Both the position numbers and the translations under genes were made by a program. From NCBI GenBank assembly GCA_051453625.1, contig JBOZIK010000001.1:295746439-295810438 (forward strand): a DNA stretch of 64,000 nucleotides, written 5' to 3'. This document shows positions 35,540-48,434 of the stretch, piece by piece; position 1 is the first letter of the stretch; the number at the start of each line of letters is the position of its first letter. The DNA comes from Welwitschia mirabilis. Lineage: Eukaryota; Gnetophyta; Gnetopsida; Welwitschiales. Below the pieces are notes generated by a model. It worked only from the letters and a program-made list of their open reading frames with translations. It was not told where the DNA came from and did not search any database.

Positions 35540-36912
35540 TGTGAGAATCAAGAACCCTAGAGGGGAGGTGAATAGATTTTTAAAATATTCAAATTAACTC
35601 ATAATAAAACTTGCTTAAAATAGATAACTAGAAAACTTATGCATAAAAACTGAAAGTATTAAGAAAAATGAAAATAATAGAAAGCATAAAAATACCGATC
35701 ACATGCATGCAAGTTTTATAGTAATTTGGGAAATGTTCTACTTCACTCTTGATGATAAACATATTACCAAGTCTAATCCAGACATCTATTAACTCTTCAA
35801 GGTATTGTAGGTTCACCTATAACCTTTACACATGGATTTTTAAAGGTTAAGTCTTAACCGTTTAAAATGGACTTTTCGAGGCTAAGTCTTAACCTTTTCA
35901 AATGTACTTTTTCAAGCTAAGTTTTAATCTTTTCAAATAGAATTTTTTTAGGCTAAGTCTCAACCTTTAGAAGATGTGGTAGTAATGGTAAAATGCCTAG
36001 GTGCACTGATATCATTCAACTTTTAGCTCAATGATAGTAGTGGAGCTCTTCTTCTATAAATAATACAAACTACAAACAAGGAAGTATAAAGATATAACCT
36101 CATATGAAAAGATACAATAAATGTCGGCTCGTTCTTAGTTAGAAANNNNNNNNNNNNNNNNNNNNNNNNNNNNNNNNNNNNNNNNNNNNNNNNNNNNNNN
36201 NNNNNNNNNNNNNNNNNNNNNNNNNNNNNNNNNNNNNNNNNNNNNCTCGTTCTTAGTTAAAAATGCAATGCTAAGATAGTACAATGATCAATCACAAGAT
36301 TAAATCATTTAACAAAAGGTTCTACAATGATTTCTCCATTGGCTATTTATAATGGAAGGCTTTTAGGGTCATTACAATTAAAAACATGCTTCCAACTGTT
36401 ACAAAATGGCTATATAACGGATATAAAATTTCCATTTTATAGCCAGTTGATCCCTTAAATGTTCAGTAAACACCTCCTAGTGTCGTGACTTAAATAGGTT
36501 GCCTGAGTGAACTAATCAGTCGCCCCAGTTTCTTGTGATTCCATGTCTGGTTGACTACTTAGGATCTGATTAATTGCTCATTTGGTCGCTTGTATATCTA
36601 TCCATTCACCTGCTTATTCTTGATAGAATCCATTCTAGATTTTTATATTAGTTTTAGTCGATCCCTCAGAAGTTTAGTTAATCCCTCTGAATTTAGTTCA
36701 ATTCTGAGAGTTTACTCTAGGTATGACTAACCCCTTAGAAGTCTGATCAACCCCTCAAGAGGGTAATAGAACTTATCAGGTTTTAATGATCAAAATGTAA
36801 CATTCCTAGCTTCAGCTTCTAACCTGCAAGTGATCAATATTTTTTGCACAAGATACACAAATTTTTCTTCATAGAAAACATTAGTTTGACATCAATTGAC
36901 AATACATAATCT
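35540..36912 (-). mobile_element. Copia-type LTR (5' LTR of minus-strand element), gapped
   Basis: Begins TGTGAGAATCAAGAACCCTA directly after the primer-binding site and carries the same two internal arrays as the LTR at 28868-30384: GGCTAAGTCT-type at about 35835-35985 and GTCGACC-type, much decayed, at about 36440-36760. It ends at ACATAATCT, about four bases short of the full LTR end, where the plus-strand LINE sequence starts. A 100-N gap (36146-36245) has nearly the same bases on both sides (CTCGTTCTTAGTTARAAA). Confidence 0.8.
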
Positions 36913-37870
36913 TTTTAATAGTTAAGAAGAAAGGTAGCAACAAAGGAAAAGGATATAAGGCCTTAAAAAGATTTTATAGGTATTACCTTAGCTTATCTTT
37001 TTCATGGTTACGTATGATATCTAGAATAATCAAGTTTTTTCAAGAGGGAAAAAGGTTTAAGATAAAGGGAGAAGAGGATTAAATTTAGTTTGATAATCCA
37101 CTTCATATCTTCAAGCCCCTGCCTAAGTACAAAAGCAATTCTAAACTAGGTTGTCCTTAGATAGACAAGTATCTAGTTTACATAACTAGTAGATTTAAAG
37201 GAGGAAATGATTTTGTTTAATTAAAATATAAAGAGGATCTAAAATATAATGATGGTAAGAGGCTTATGGCTTTTTGGGTTAAGAGATCCTACCTTAACAT
37301 GATGGAATCCTAGAAATATATTGTGAAAATCTTCCAAAAGATAACAATTTGGGTAAGGCTAAGACATATTAACTTAAGATTTAGAATTAAAATTTTATAT
37401 AGGAATTAGTAGGGTACTTAAAAATCTAACAAAACTAGAACCAATTACTCTTAGTAGGAAAAGAATGGTCTTGATAAGATTTTGCACTTGGATAGATATT
37501 AATCTAATGAAAAGGTTATGGGAGTTTTAGATATTACATACTTTGGGAATAGATAAGTGGAGGTGGAATATGAGAATTTACTCACACCATGTAATTATTG
37601 CAAGCTAATGGGATATATGAAAATATTTTATTCGAAGATAAAAAATGACATCTATGATAAATATGCATGAAAAGGGCACAATCACAAAAATTTACAATAG
37701 TATGACATGTAAAGTGTATGGAAAACATGTTTATAGATTAGCGGATTGCAAATTCCAAAAAGATAAAAATGACTTTCGGCTAGTTATAAGAAGAAGAAAA
37801 TTAGGAATAATGATAGAGATATAGAATAAGAACTAAAGAGATCAGAAAAATAACCCCTACCCAGGAGAGA
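36913..37870 (+). pseudogene. LINE ORF1-like remnant (DUF4283/zinc-knuckle type)
   Basis: Translation shows KILHLDRY, then VEVEYENLLTPCNYCKLMGY at about 37560-37620, followed by a basic region. The VEYENL..(P)C..C block is typical of plant LINE ORF1 proteins, where DUF4283 is followed by a CCHC knuckle, and it parallels TYENLLVTCETC on the minus strand near 55895. Many stops and frameshifts. It precedes an endonuclease remnant on the same strand, as expected for one LINE. Confidence 0.5.
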
Positions 37871-38379
37871 AAAAAGGGAAGAACAAGCTCATTCCATAAT
37901 AAAATAAAAATGAAGGTAAAACTCAAATATAGTTCCCAAATAAGTTTAGGGCATTGAAAAGAAATGACTTGGAAGATTTAGATACAAAAAGAAAAGAAGA
38001 AATAAAAAAGAAGAATATATTAGAGGAGATCTTCAGATGGAGCAAGGGTAAAGGAAAAAGACAACAAAAAATATAGCAAATGGATTTGAAAAAATCCTAG
38101 TTCAAATGTTAGAAAAAGCATCCAAAAAGAGGATTAAATGAATGTCTTAAGTTAAATATTAAAAAAATAAAGGAGTACCCAAAAGATACAATCTCCAAAT
38201 AATTAGTAAGTAATTAAAAGTTAGATCTAATTTATTTATAATAGAGAAAATTCTAATTAGTCAACAATTTTGAAAGGATGACAAGAATCTAGAACATAGA
38301 ATGGAAGCCTATTCTTTGTTAAATGGGGAAACTTGCAACACCATTTTAGAAAAATATTTTTTATAAAAAGTGGAGGAGA

Positions 38380-39765
38380 CTATGTGGTTCTAGACTTTTG
38401 AAATGGAGGATTAATGGTTTGTTAATATTTATAACCCTCAGTAGGTGGGGAAAAGAATCAAAATTTGGAAAAAGATAGAGTAAAGCTAAATAAAAAAAGA
38501 TGCATTATTATAGAAGACTTTAATCAAATGATATTTGAAGGGGAAAAATAATTAGGAAGAAGCAAGAAAGGGAAGAGAACCTAGTAAGAGCTAGAGGGCT
38601 TCATGACAAATCTAAATATAATTGACTTGACCCTTAAAAAATTTTAATTTATTTAATTGAATTAAAAGAAAGGAAAAAAATCAAATTATGTCACAAATAG
38701 ATAGGACACTTATTTTAGTAGATTGAATCAAAGAGAAAAGTTGGAAGCTTAAGGAAGATGGAAGGCAGTGTTTAGACCACATGCTTATCATCCTTACTTA
38801 TAAGAATGAAAATAATAGAAAAGTAAATTTTACTTTTGAAATTACATGAGTACATTAGGAAGAAGCCAAAAAATTCATGTAAAATAATTGGTAGGATTTG
38901 GGAGGTGATTCCTCTAGAAGTATAAAGGATAGCTTAGATAAAATAGAGAAATAGTTAAATACCTAAATTAAAAAGTGAGATGAATGTAAAAAGAGGAAAA
39001 TGAGACCAATGCAAAAACCAAAAAGGCACATTTTGAAGAGAGTAATAAAGTAAGAAGTAAGGCTCCTAGGAAGGCCAAATAACTAATTATAAAACAAAGG
39101 AGTCTGACAGGGATAAGTGATGAAGAGTGCATACAAATAAGTCTATCAATAAAAACAATGAAAAGAGGAATATAACACAAGCATAGAACAAAAACAATAG
39201 GAAGAGGATAAAATACGATAAGGGAACTAGAAGCAAGAGAGTAATGACATAAACGAGAACAAGCAATAAGATAGGGGATTAGAGGATAGTTAGGATAATG
39301 ATAAGAAGCAAAGTTTAATAATCTAGTGGTTTTTAGGGAATGGAAGGATTACTATGCAATCCTCAGCTTGGCAACTAGAGTTTTGATTATTACTAGAGTC
39401 CATAGAAGATTGGTAGTTTGTTAGAAAACATAGAAAGAAAGAACCTTTAGAAAGAATAGTGAAGATTAATATTTCTCAGGAAGTCCTTAGAAATAAGAGG
39501 ACTAGAGTTGCATTTCACTTTTTTCAAAGGGAAAGTTAGTGGGAGAAAAAAAAATGTAAATGGTATTATCAAGGGCATGAAAAATATGGTAGATGATATG
39601 AGTAAGAGCATTAGTCTTTTTGTCTTCATTCTTTTATATTTGTAGAAAGTTGTTTTGAATTTTATGCTATTGAGAAAGAGGTAAATCTGCTATTGTAATG
39701 AGAAATGATGTAAATACTTATTCACTTGGAATATACATGATCTTTCTTTAAAATTAAAGTAAAAA
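38380..39765 (+). pseudogene. LINE endonuclease remnant and truncated downstream part
   Basis: RCIIIEDFNQMIFEGEK at about 38500-38550 corresponds to the GDFN motif of APE-type LINE endonucleases, and DHMLIILTYKNE at about 38775-38810 to the terminal DH.P motif. LKKW..-type linker sequence follows, but no reverse transcriptase core is visible before an A-rich end at about 39730-39770. The element therefore lacks RT, through internal deletion or loss. It is unrelated in position to the minus-strand LINE to the right. Confidence 0.5.
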
Positions 39766-39770
39766 ATAAA

Positions 39771-41897
39771 TACATAAAATTAAAAGGTATCTATGAAATG
39801 ATATTATGATATTATCTTAAATAAAATAATTCCTTAAAATATTAAAAAAATATTACACATTTATCAATCGAAATGTGTAAAATATGTTTAATTAAGATAG
39901 TTTTAATAATGAAAAAAAACTTGGACGATTAGGCATCCATCTATTCAGCACTATAAAAATTAAAATAATTTTATGTATCAAACAAAAATATTTAAATAGT
40001 AAAAATTAATATACTAGTAATACTAAAAAAAACTGCTGATGCAGTTTTAGAATTCCCTAATTGAAAAATCAAAGTGAACTATCAAAGAAAAGTTAAGGTA
40101 AAGAAGCATACAAACGTTTATATAAAAGGAAGAGATCGCTAAGCATAATAACAATAATGAGATTAAACCCATATGAAATTAAATAGGTTATAAATTAGAC
40201 ATAACCATAATCTTACATCTAGCTATACATAATATTGCACGTCAAGAGCTATTACTTATAAATCTAGTATTAAAAAAAAAACAATAGAAAAAGATATGTA
40301 CACACCTCAAAAAAATGCTTTAGATTTAACACTAACACACATAATCATTAGTAATTAGAAAACTACTTTTTGATTAAAGTTTACAAGTAAATGCATTGCG
40401 AAATAATACCAAAACATCTTAATACCTATTAATTACTCCTCAATGCTTATTAATTACTTTACTATAAGTTACTACTTGTATTAAGTAAATAAAAGAATAG
40501 ACTAATTAATCCTTGTACAATATGATGTTTAATTAACAACTGAGCATGAAAAATCATGTGAAAAATGCTTTAAAAAAATCTAACAAGCATGTAAATGAAG
40601 AGAATAATATATACATGGGCTTACCATACTTAAATAACAAATAAAAGCTATAAGAAAAGTACAATACATAGACTTACTCTAATGGAATACAATAATTGTA
40701 AAGTATAAACCTAATAGAAAAGGAAATGATAAATAGAACAAATGGATAACCTCAAAATATGAAAGACCTAACTAATTTAGAAGATAAGCTTAAAAACGTA
40801 ATAGAAAAATATGAGATGAAACTATATAAAAGAAACCAACATATGCTATTCTTTGTTAACTAAGATAAACAAGAGTGCTCTCAACAAAAGCATTGATGAT
40901 CGAAGATGTGGATAGCTTAGGATTTAGTGAAATGGAATGAGATGGATGAACGTACCTATGAAATAGATATAATGATAAATCCTTATACCTATTGATAGAA
41001 ACCTAAGAGTCACACTTACTAGATTTAAGAAGTATCCAAAAAACGTATCAGATCTTTCTTAATTTGATTGTTGGTGATTGTCAGCGATTGCTTCCTTTAT
41101 TCAGTTATATTATAATATTTAAAAAAGATTAAAGTACTTCATATGAGGTATATAAGTAAAAGTGAATGCTGTTAAACATGTAATAATTTAATTTATGATT
41201 TATATCATTGACATTATAAGAAGACAAAGAAGGATTAAAATCACAATGGTAAACCAAATTAGACAAGATCTTTTATTACTTGATGAATAAGTTTACTTGT
41301 ACTATATATATTTACATGTTAGATGTTATACAAATTTAAATTAATTAAAAAATTACTTTAGATTTTAAAGCTAAGAGATTAATATCTAACAATTAAAATT
41401 GTTGAAGACTAAGAAAGGATATGACTAGTACAAGAATAGTTTTTTACATAGTAAACTTGTAAGGATACATACATGAAAAAAGTGCATGCGTCTAAGTTAA
41501 TAATGCCTCAATGAATATTATTAAACCTTCCCACATATTAGGGGGTGTTAAACTTAAAACTTTTAGTAGCTCTAGTTTCCTACATATTAGATTACGTCTA
41601 TCCATTTTTATCTTATTAACATTAAGTTATACATATTAAAAAGAAGAGAAAATTGTATTAATTGAATAATATCTAAAAATTAAAATCATCCTTAATGAGG
41701 GATATGATAAACAACATAGGGATATTTAAAAAAAAAAAATAAAAAAAATAGTCCCACATATAAGAAAACTAGATAGAAATCATTAAAAACATTACCTTAC
41801 ATGGGAAATAAGGGAAGATTAAATCATGAAATTATTAAAAAAACTAAGAAGAGCCATAGTAAAAAGCAAAACAAATGAAAACAATAGAATTAAAGGA
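39771..41897. other. AT-rich sequence between two LINEs, nothing recognised
   Basis: No ORF of 60 codons or more and no domain. It contains A-rich and T-rich runs (for example about 41728-41750). Confidence 0.5.
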
Positions 41898-44800
41898 TTT
41901 TTTTTTTAAAATAAAACCTAGCATTATATTAAAAAATAAGTAGTTACAAGATGGGGGAAAAAGTGCCCCTATGTTGGGAAATACAAGCAAATCTAGCTAG
42001 GCAAAAATCAATCTTTTAAGTATTCATGTGAACACCATTGGAATCAGAATAAGAGATGTTTACAGTAAAATATGGGGTGAAAATTCATCAACCCCTAGAA
42101 CTAATGTGAAAAATAATAGAACTAGAGAAGGACTAATCTGAGCTATGAGAAAACTATGAGTTAATATCCCCTGTAGTTGGGGAATAAGTGGCTATGATTG
42201 TGCTGTATTAGGAATCATTCCAATTCATTTGCTAGAATTTAGAATTCCTGATTCACCTATTTAAACTCCTCCACTCTTACTTCCTTATGATTAAGATGAA
42301 GTTGCAATGCCTTCTTATGAAATCTTGATTTAATGATAGTTAGATAATATCTGTGGGAGATGCCAAAAGGCAGGAAGGGACACCTCTTCATCCCATAAAT
42401 TATAGCCAATAATACTTCTCTCTTTGCATGATCCATGTTAATATCTTCATGAGTTTTTTGATATTATTCATCTAAAGTGAAGTTTAAATGGTTTTGGGAT
42501 TCTATCTCCTCACTAGATTTGGGGCTATCAGCCTTCTTCTGAGGGGTTTTCTATTAGCCTTGCTCTAGCTATAACTACTCCTCTTCATGTACTACATTAG
42601 GGGTTTTCTCTTCACCTTGTTTAAGCCAAGGTTACTCTTCTTCTTGCACTGCTTTAGGGAATAGAATTGGGTCTCCCTATTTATGTATCTCTTGGGATGG
42701 GAATGGATTCATATCTCTTGCTAAGTCTGAAAGCCTCTTGGCTCATTCTTTCACTCATTTTAAGGATTTTTGTCATTCTTATCTGTCTTCCTTTTTTCCT
42801 CTTAGTTTCTAGGCCTTAGTTGATGCCCTTCTTCAAGGAGAAGGGGACAGGACCTCCTTCATCCTTAGGTCTTATGAATCTCTTCATAGGGTTATAATAA
42901 GGTCTAAATGCCTGATTGTATCTTTTTTTGTTAGATACTAAAGGAAGAAGTAAGGTAAATTAACCCAGTGCCCTAGGTCTAAGGCCTTAAAAAGATGAAA
43001 TGGAGACCTGAGATCTTTAAGTAGTATCTTGACTAGATTAAGTATCTATTTACTAGTTCTACCCTTAAATCGCAGTGGATGGAAGTGATTTTCTAGTTAT
43101 ATGTCTACTTGATAGCTTAAGGATACCTCCTGAGGAAAAAATGAAAAGCCTTTTATTGTCCTATAAAGTTGAGAGGAATTCTTTTCCCTCCTGTGGAGAT
43201 TTTTAGTGAGCGAGGTAGAGATTCTTTTATGACTTGAATTGGGATTCTTCTAAATATGGTTCTGTGACCTTGTCATCTTCTGTAAAATGGGGTGATATCA
43301 GACTTGGGATTTCCCTTTAATTTTTGCAATAGAGATTTCCATCCCAAGGCCTACACTTTATTCCAAAGAGCTAGGCATCCTACAGAAAGATTTAAATTTT
43401 CTAGTTCATGCATCGTAGTGACCCCCATTGCCACCCAGATTTGTAAATGATACCATCTAATTCTTCTTGCTATATTAATAGGGAAAAAAAGGAGGGAATT
43501 ATTGAAAATCATATTATTACAGATACACTAGATCTGCTAAAGTATTAGGTGTATCCTATCTTACATACATGTCTCAATTGCCTTTATAGTCTTGTAGTAA
43601 GTTGTCATTAATTCCATTAAATTAGAGCTCCACTTGCATTAATGAAAAAAAATTCAATATATCTTTCTAATTCGACTAATAGATTAGACAATTAGTAGAA
43701 ACTTGAATGCCATACTTGATTAATTTATCTCTAGTCAAAAATCTATTATGGTTCTTTAACTAGTAAAAGATCTTAATCTTGTTGGGGATCTATCCCCACT
43801 AGAATCTCTTGTTGACTTTATTTTTACTATACTCTTAAGAAGAGTAGACTTAACTATGTCTTCATTAGTAATGCCTAGTTGTATTATATTTCTTCTGGCA
43901 TTATAAAGATGGTTTCTAAGGTAAGACTCTCCTCTAATTATGCGCCAGCTTAGGTATTTATGCTTGATTAAATCATTCCATGGCTGTACTCCCATGAGTA
44001 GTATTTTAATTATCTTGTGTGCTTTAATTAGAAGGAAATCTTCTAATTCATGAATTCCTCATCCTCTTACATCCCTAAGGTGAGTAATGAAATTCTATTT
44101 ATATAGGTAAATGTAACTTCTATTCTTGCCTCTAGACTGGATAAAATACTTTAACATTTTATTGATTTTTTTATTATAAATGTGCAAAGGAGATGATGAC
44201 AGAAGCTATATACCTAAAGGAACTAATTAGGTAAGTATTTGTCAAGATAATTTTGGCTTTGGAAAATAGAAATTCATTTCCTTTTAACTGACTCTAGAGT
44301 GAAATTCTAAATTAATGACTTATGATAAATTTGAAGGGGAGTTTCTAAATAGATGTCCTAAATATCTGCCATTTTAGCATCTAAAATTCTATAGATTTTG
44401 CCTCTCCTTCTGGTGCTTTTGCCAATAATATGTATTCTAGACTTATTCTAATTAGTCCAAATTCCTGTGACCTTTATTAAAACATTCATAGAATTTTTGA
44501 CAGCTCTTACATGTTGAAAGGAGGGTTGAGTCATGATAATTGTGTCATCTACATAGTGATTATTAATGAACATTTGGCTTTCTATTTTGATCCCTATGAC
44601 TCCACTACTTTTGAGAATTTCTTACAGAAAATTCATTAAAAATAAAACAAGGTAAGGAGATAAGGAATTCCTTTCCCTAATACTTGATCTACTACAAAAA
44701 TTTGATCTATGACTATTAATCTCTACACTGAACTCAACAAAAGCTTGCATATCAAACCATAAGTTTCTAATGTCAGAGTTAAATCTGATTTTCTTTAAGA

Positions 44801-45564
44801 TGCAACCTAATGATTTCTAGCTCATGAAATCACAGGATTTTGCTATATCTAATTTATAAAAAATAAAGAAAATTTATGGTTTTTGACAAAATGAATGATT
44901 TCATGAGCTAGAAGGGTTTAGTCCTGGATGTATCTAGATTGGATGAAGACAACATGGTTCTTAGAAATTACTTTGGAAAGCATTGGACAATATGACCCAC
45001 CATTATTTTCATGGAAATCCTATAAAAAATGTTGCAAATACTTAGTAATTTGTAGTATTCTTGTTTGTTGGTATCTCATTTCTTTGGCATGAGAACAACC
45101 TTAGTCCTATTTCTCTCCATTAGAATGTGTTTGTTGATGAAGATGTCTTGCATAAAATAATGAAGGTTATCTTTCATGAGGGAGAAGTAGATCTTAAATA
45201 GTTATCCTGGTCACCTGTCTAGTTCTCAGGCTCTATTGTTATTCATAGATTAAATGATTATCTAAACTTTTCCTCTAACTATTGGCTTGTTTAGGCTTAT
45301 ATTATCTTCATCAGGAATTCTCTTATCTTCTTGAATAAGATCAAAGGTGATATCTTTTCATTTCAAAATGTTCTTAAAATGGTTTTACATTTCCTTGGTA
45401 ATATTAACTTCACTTTTAATAACTTGTTCTATGATTGTCAACCTCTTAATTTTATTATCTGTCCTATGCTGATTAGCCTATTGGAAGAAGAACTTAGTAT
45501 TCCTTATGTTATGCTATCAAATTGTATATATTTGATAAGGTATTTGGAGTAGTTTTTTAGGACT
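41898..45564 (-). pseudogene. LINE (non-LTR retrotransposon) 3' half with reverse transcriptase
   Basis: On the minus strand the order is as follows. RT linker LNKPIVRG..., then NRTKVVLMPKK (LIPKK motif, about 45085-45125), then YYKLLSICNIFYRISMK (RPISLCN..YK). Next, around 44820-44885, comes LDIAKSCDFMS (LD.SKA.D..S). The catalytic box YVDDTIIM has YVDD at 44544-44555, and GLGIHELEDF..IKAHKI at about 43990-44070. The 3' end is a T-run at 41898-41907 on the + strand, read as a poly(A) tail, just after AATGCTAGGTTTTATTTTA. Scattered stops make it inactive. The 5' half (endonuclease, ORF1) is at 54.7-56.5 kb. The stretch 41.9-43.7 kb is not firmly assigned. Confidence 0.8.
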
Positions 45565-48334
45565 TAATAGCCAAACTAAACAACTTGTAGATTTTTTTTG
45601 AGGTGAAAATTTAATGAATCTTACATTATACAATGCATAGAGATTATTGGAAGAAATAGTCAAAGTAAGTGAAACATAGCCTAAACTAATACCTAAAGAA
45701 AATCATACTGTAGGCCAAATCATAAAATATCTTAAAGAAGTAAAACAAGAAAAGGAAGAAGTAAAAATAAAAAAAGAACCAATAAATGTAATAAAGGATT
45801 TCACAACAACATTAAAAAAGTACACTCAAATGATATTAGATACAAAAGTGATAACTAAAAAGAGTGTGATTTCACCTTGTAATTTATGTGATGATAACCA
45901 TTATGTGACTAAAGAATGTTTTTTATTACCAATTTACAAATAGAAAATTTATGAAGAGCTGTGTGAATTCAACCAAAAGTTTTCAAACTTTAGAAATAAA
46001 AACCAAAACCAATTTCAACCTAGAATGAATGGATAACATAACTTCCAATATTTTGAGAATGAATTCAAAAATGTTTAAGCAAATCATCTAAATTTTCAAT
46101 CATTTAAAAATAGATTTAAGAATGTGTACTTTCAAACAAATAACTCAAACTTTTAACCAAAGATTAAATTATTGAGCAATCATATCAAACTCTCAAAATC
46201 AAAATGATTCACTTAGAAATTCTATTAATGAATTAAGAAAATCTTAAGAAAAGAGAAATTCAAACATTGAAAATCTAGTTAATGTTCTTTAATAAACTAT
46301 GCTTGCAAATCAAAGACTCTAAGGATCACTTGTAATACAACCTTCACTAAACCCGAATGAAGTGAGAAAAAATTATAATGTTGTGACAAGAAGTGGAAAT
46401 GAAGCAACACCTCTTACCCATGAGGCTTCAACTTTCTAAAATAATAATAAAGATGAAGAAGAAGAAGAAAATATTAAAATATTAAAAAATCACGCTCTTC
46501 CTTCTCCTTTAAGTGATAAGCTTAATAAAGAAAAATTCTTCTCAAGATAAAGGAAAGAAACCTACTATACCCTATCTTGATAGATTAAATACCCATCCTA
46601 TCTTTGATGATCATCTTAAAGCCTTAGTGTAAGATGTTAACATTAAATTTATCATTTTAGAAAATCTTGCTAGAAATCTTAAATATTTTAAGTTGTGGAA
46701 AGACTTAATTAGGAGAAATAAAAATAAGCCATATCTAGTAAAGTCTTCCTAGCCTAATCTATAACTAACTTAGTTTTGTAAAATTGTCCAAAATTTAAAA
46801 ATTCTGGGGCAATAAAAGTTAGTATCATATTAAAATAAAATAAAAGAATAAAAAAAGCCTTAATTGATATAGAAGTAAGTGTTAACATTATGCCTTTACA
46901 CATTTTTCAAGTACTTGATTTAAAAAGTATATTTAAGCCTACACATATTGTCTTAGAATTGGCAGATACATTAGTGAAGAAACCTTTAGGAGTAATAAAA
47001 GATTTGGTGATTTAAATTAAGGAATTATTTTTTCCAATAGATGTGGTTGTAATTGAATTTAAGCATAACAGAGGTTATCTACTACTTCTAGTTAAAGCAT
47101 TTTATGCAATAACTCATTATATTATTGATACAAGAATTAGAATGATGGAGTATCACTTAGGAAATAAAAAGTTCATCATTAGAGTTTTTTATGCTATTGA
47201 AAAAGACATAGGTAATGAGTTAAATGTTTAAGGAGAAATTAAGCTAACATTATTTTTACAGCATCGTCCACTTGAAGAAATATGATTAATGCTTTATGAG
47301 CCTACCTTGTTTAATGATCCACTTAAAGTAAAAAACTTGAAAGCTTTTAATGGTGATGAACTCAACTATGAACATTCAGGAACTGACTGTTTTGATTAGA
47401 AGAGTAAAGAAACTAGAGTTACAATCTTCAAAGAAGTTTAATATCTAAAAATAATTGAGATTTCATATTTTGAGGGAGGTCATCCACTCTTATTGTCTGG
47501 ATGATGAGCTAAGGTGATAGTCAACTCTTATAAAAAATTAATAGAAATTGAAAATCTAAATTTAAATCTAAAATCTTTACCCAGTGGACTGAAATATATC
47601 TTTCTATGTGATGATTTAAATAAATCTTTGATAATAAATGAGAATCTTTCCCTCAATAAGAATAAATGTTAATCTCACTTTTAAATTCTAAAGCTAATGC
47701 ATTTGCTTAAATCCATAAAGACTTAATAGCCATTCCTACTTCTATTGTTCAACATAAAATTTACCTTGAAGATAATGTAAAACCTATTAGATAACCCCAA
47801 TGTAGACTAAATCCAACTCTTAAATAAGTTGTAAAGGATGAAATCATTAAATTAATGGATGCTGAAATTATTAATGCATATCTGATAGTGATTGAGTTAG
47901 CCCTTTGATGGTAATTCCTAAGAAAGATGAGAAGTGGAGAATGTGTATTAATTTTAGAAAGATAAATAAAGTAATAAAGAAAGATTATTACTCTCTAAGT
48001 TTCTTGACCACATACTTTATAGAATCCAAAGACATGCCTTTTATTGCTTTTTTGATGGGTATAGTGATTATAATTTGGTTTGTATAACTAGTGAGAATAA
48101 AGCTAAAATAATTTTCACTTTACATTTTGGAACATTTGCTTTTAGACGTATGACTTTTGGATTTTGTAATGCTCCTACTACTTTCCAATGTGCAATGATG
48201 GGTATCTTTTCTGATATTTTATAAGATTCAATTGAAATTTTTATGGATGACTTCATAAACTATGACAAAAGATTTAAATAAATATTAGAAAGATTAGAGA
48301 AAGTTCTTAATAGATGCATTGAGAGTGGCCTACA
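45565..48334 (+). pseudogene. Gypsy (Athila-like) gag-pol remnant, copy A
   Basis: Gag: a zinc knuckle CNLCDDNHYVTKEC at 45878-45919, and NYNVVTRSGNEATPL at about 46370-46410, corresponding to the conserved TRSGK segment before the protease. Protease region at about 46850-47230: ALIDIEVSVNIMPLHIF, where intact copies have a D.GAS-type active site, then LELADTLVKKPLGVIKD and FPIDVVVIEF. Reverse transcriptase: VIPKKDEKWRMCINFRKINK from 47911, MTFGFCNAPTTFQ at about 48150-48190, and FMDDF at 48240-48254 with the catalytic Asp pair kept. Multiple stops. It stops at a 100-N gap immediately after GAGAGTGGCCTACA. Confidence 0.85.
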
Positions 48335-48434
48335 NNNNNNNNNNNNNNNNNNNNNNNNNNNNNNNNNNNNNNNNNNNNNNNNNNNNNNNNNNNNNNNNNN
48401 NNNNNNNNNNNNNNNNNNNNNNNNNNNNNNNNNN

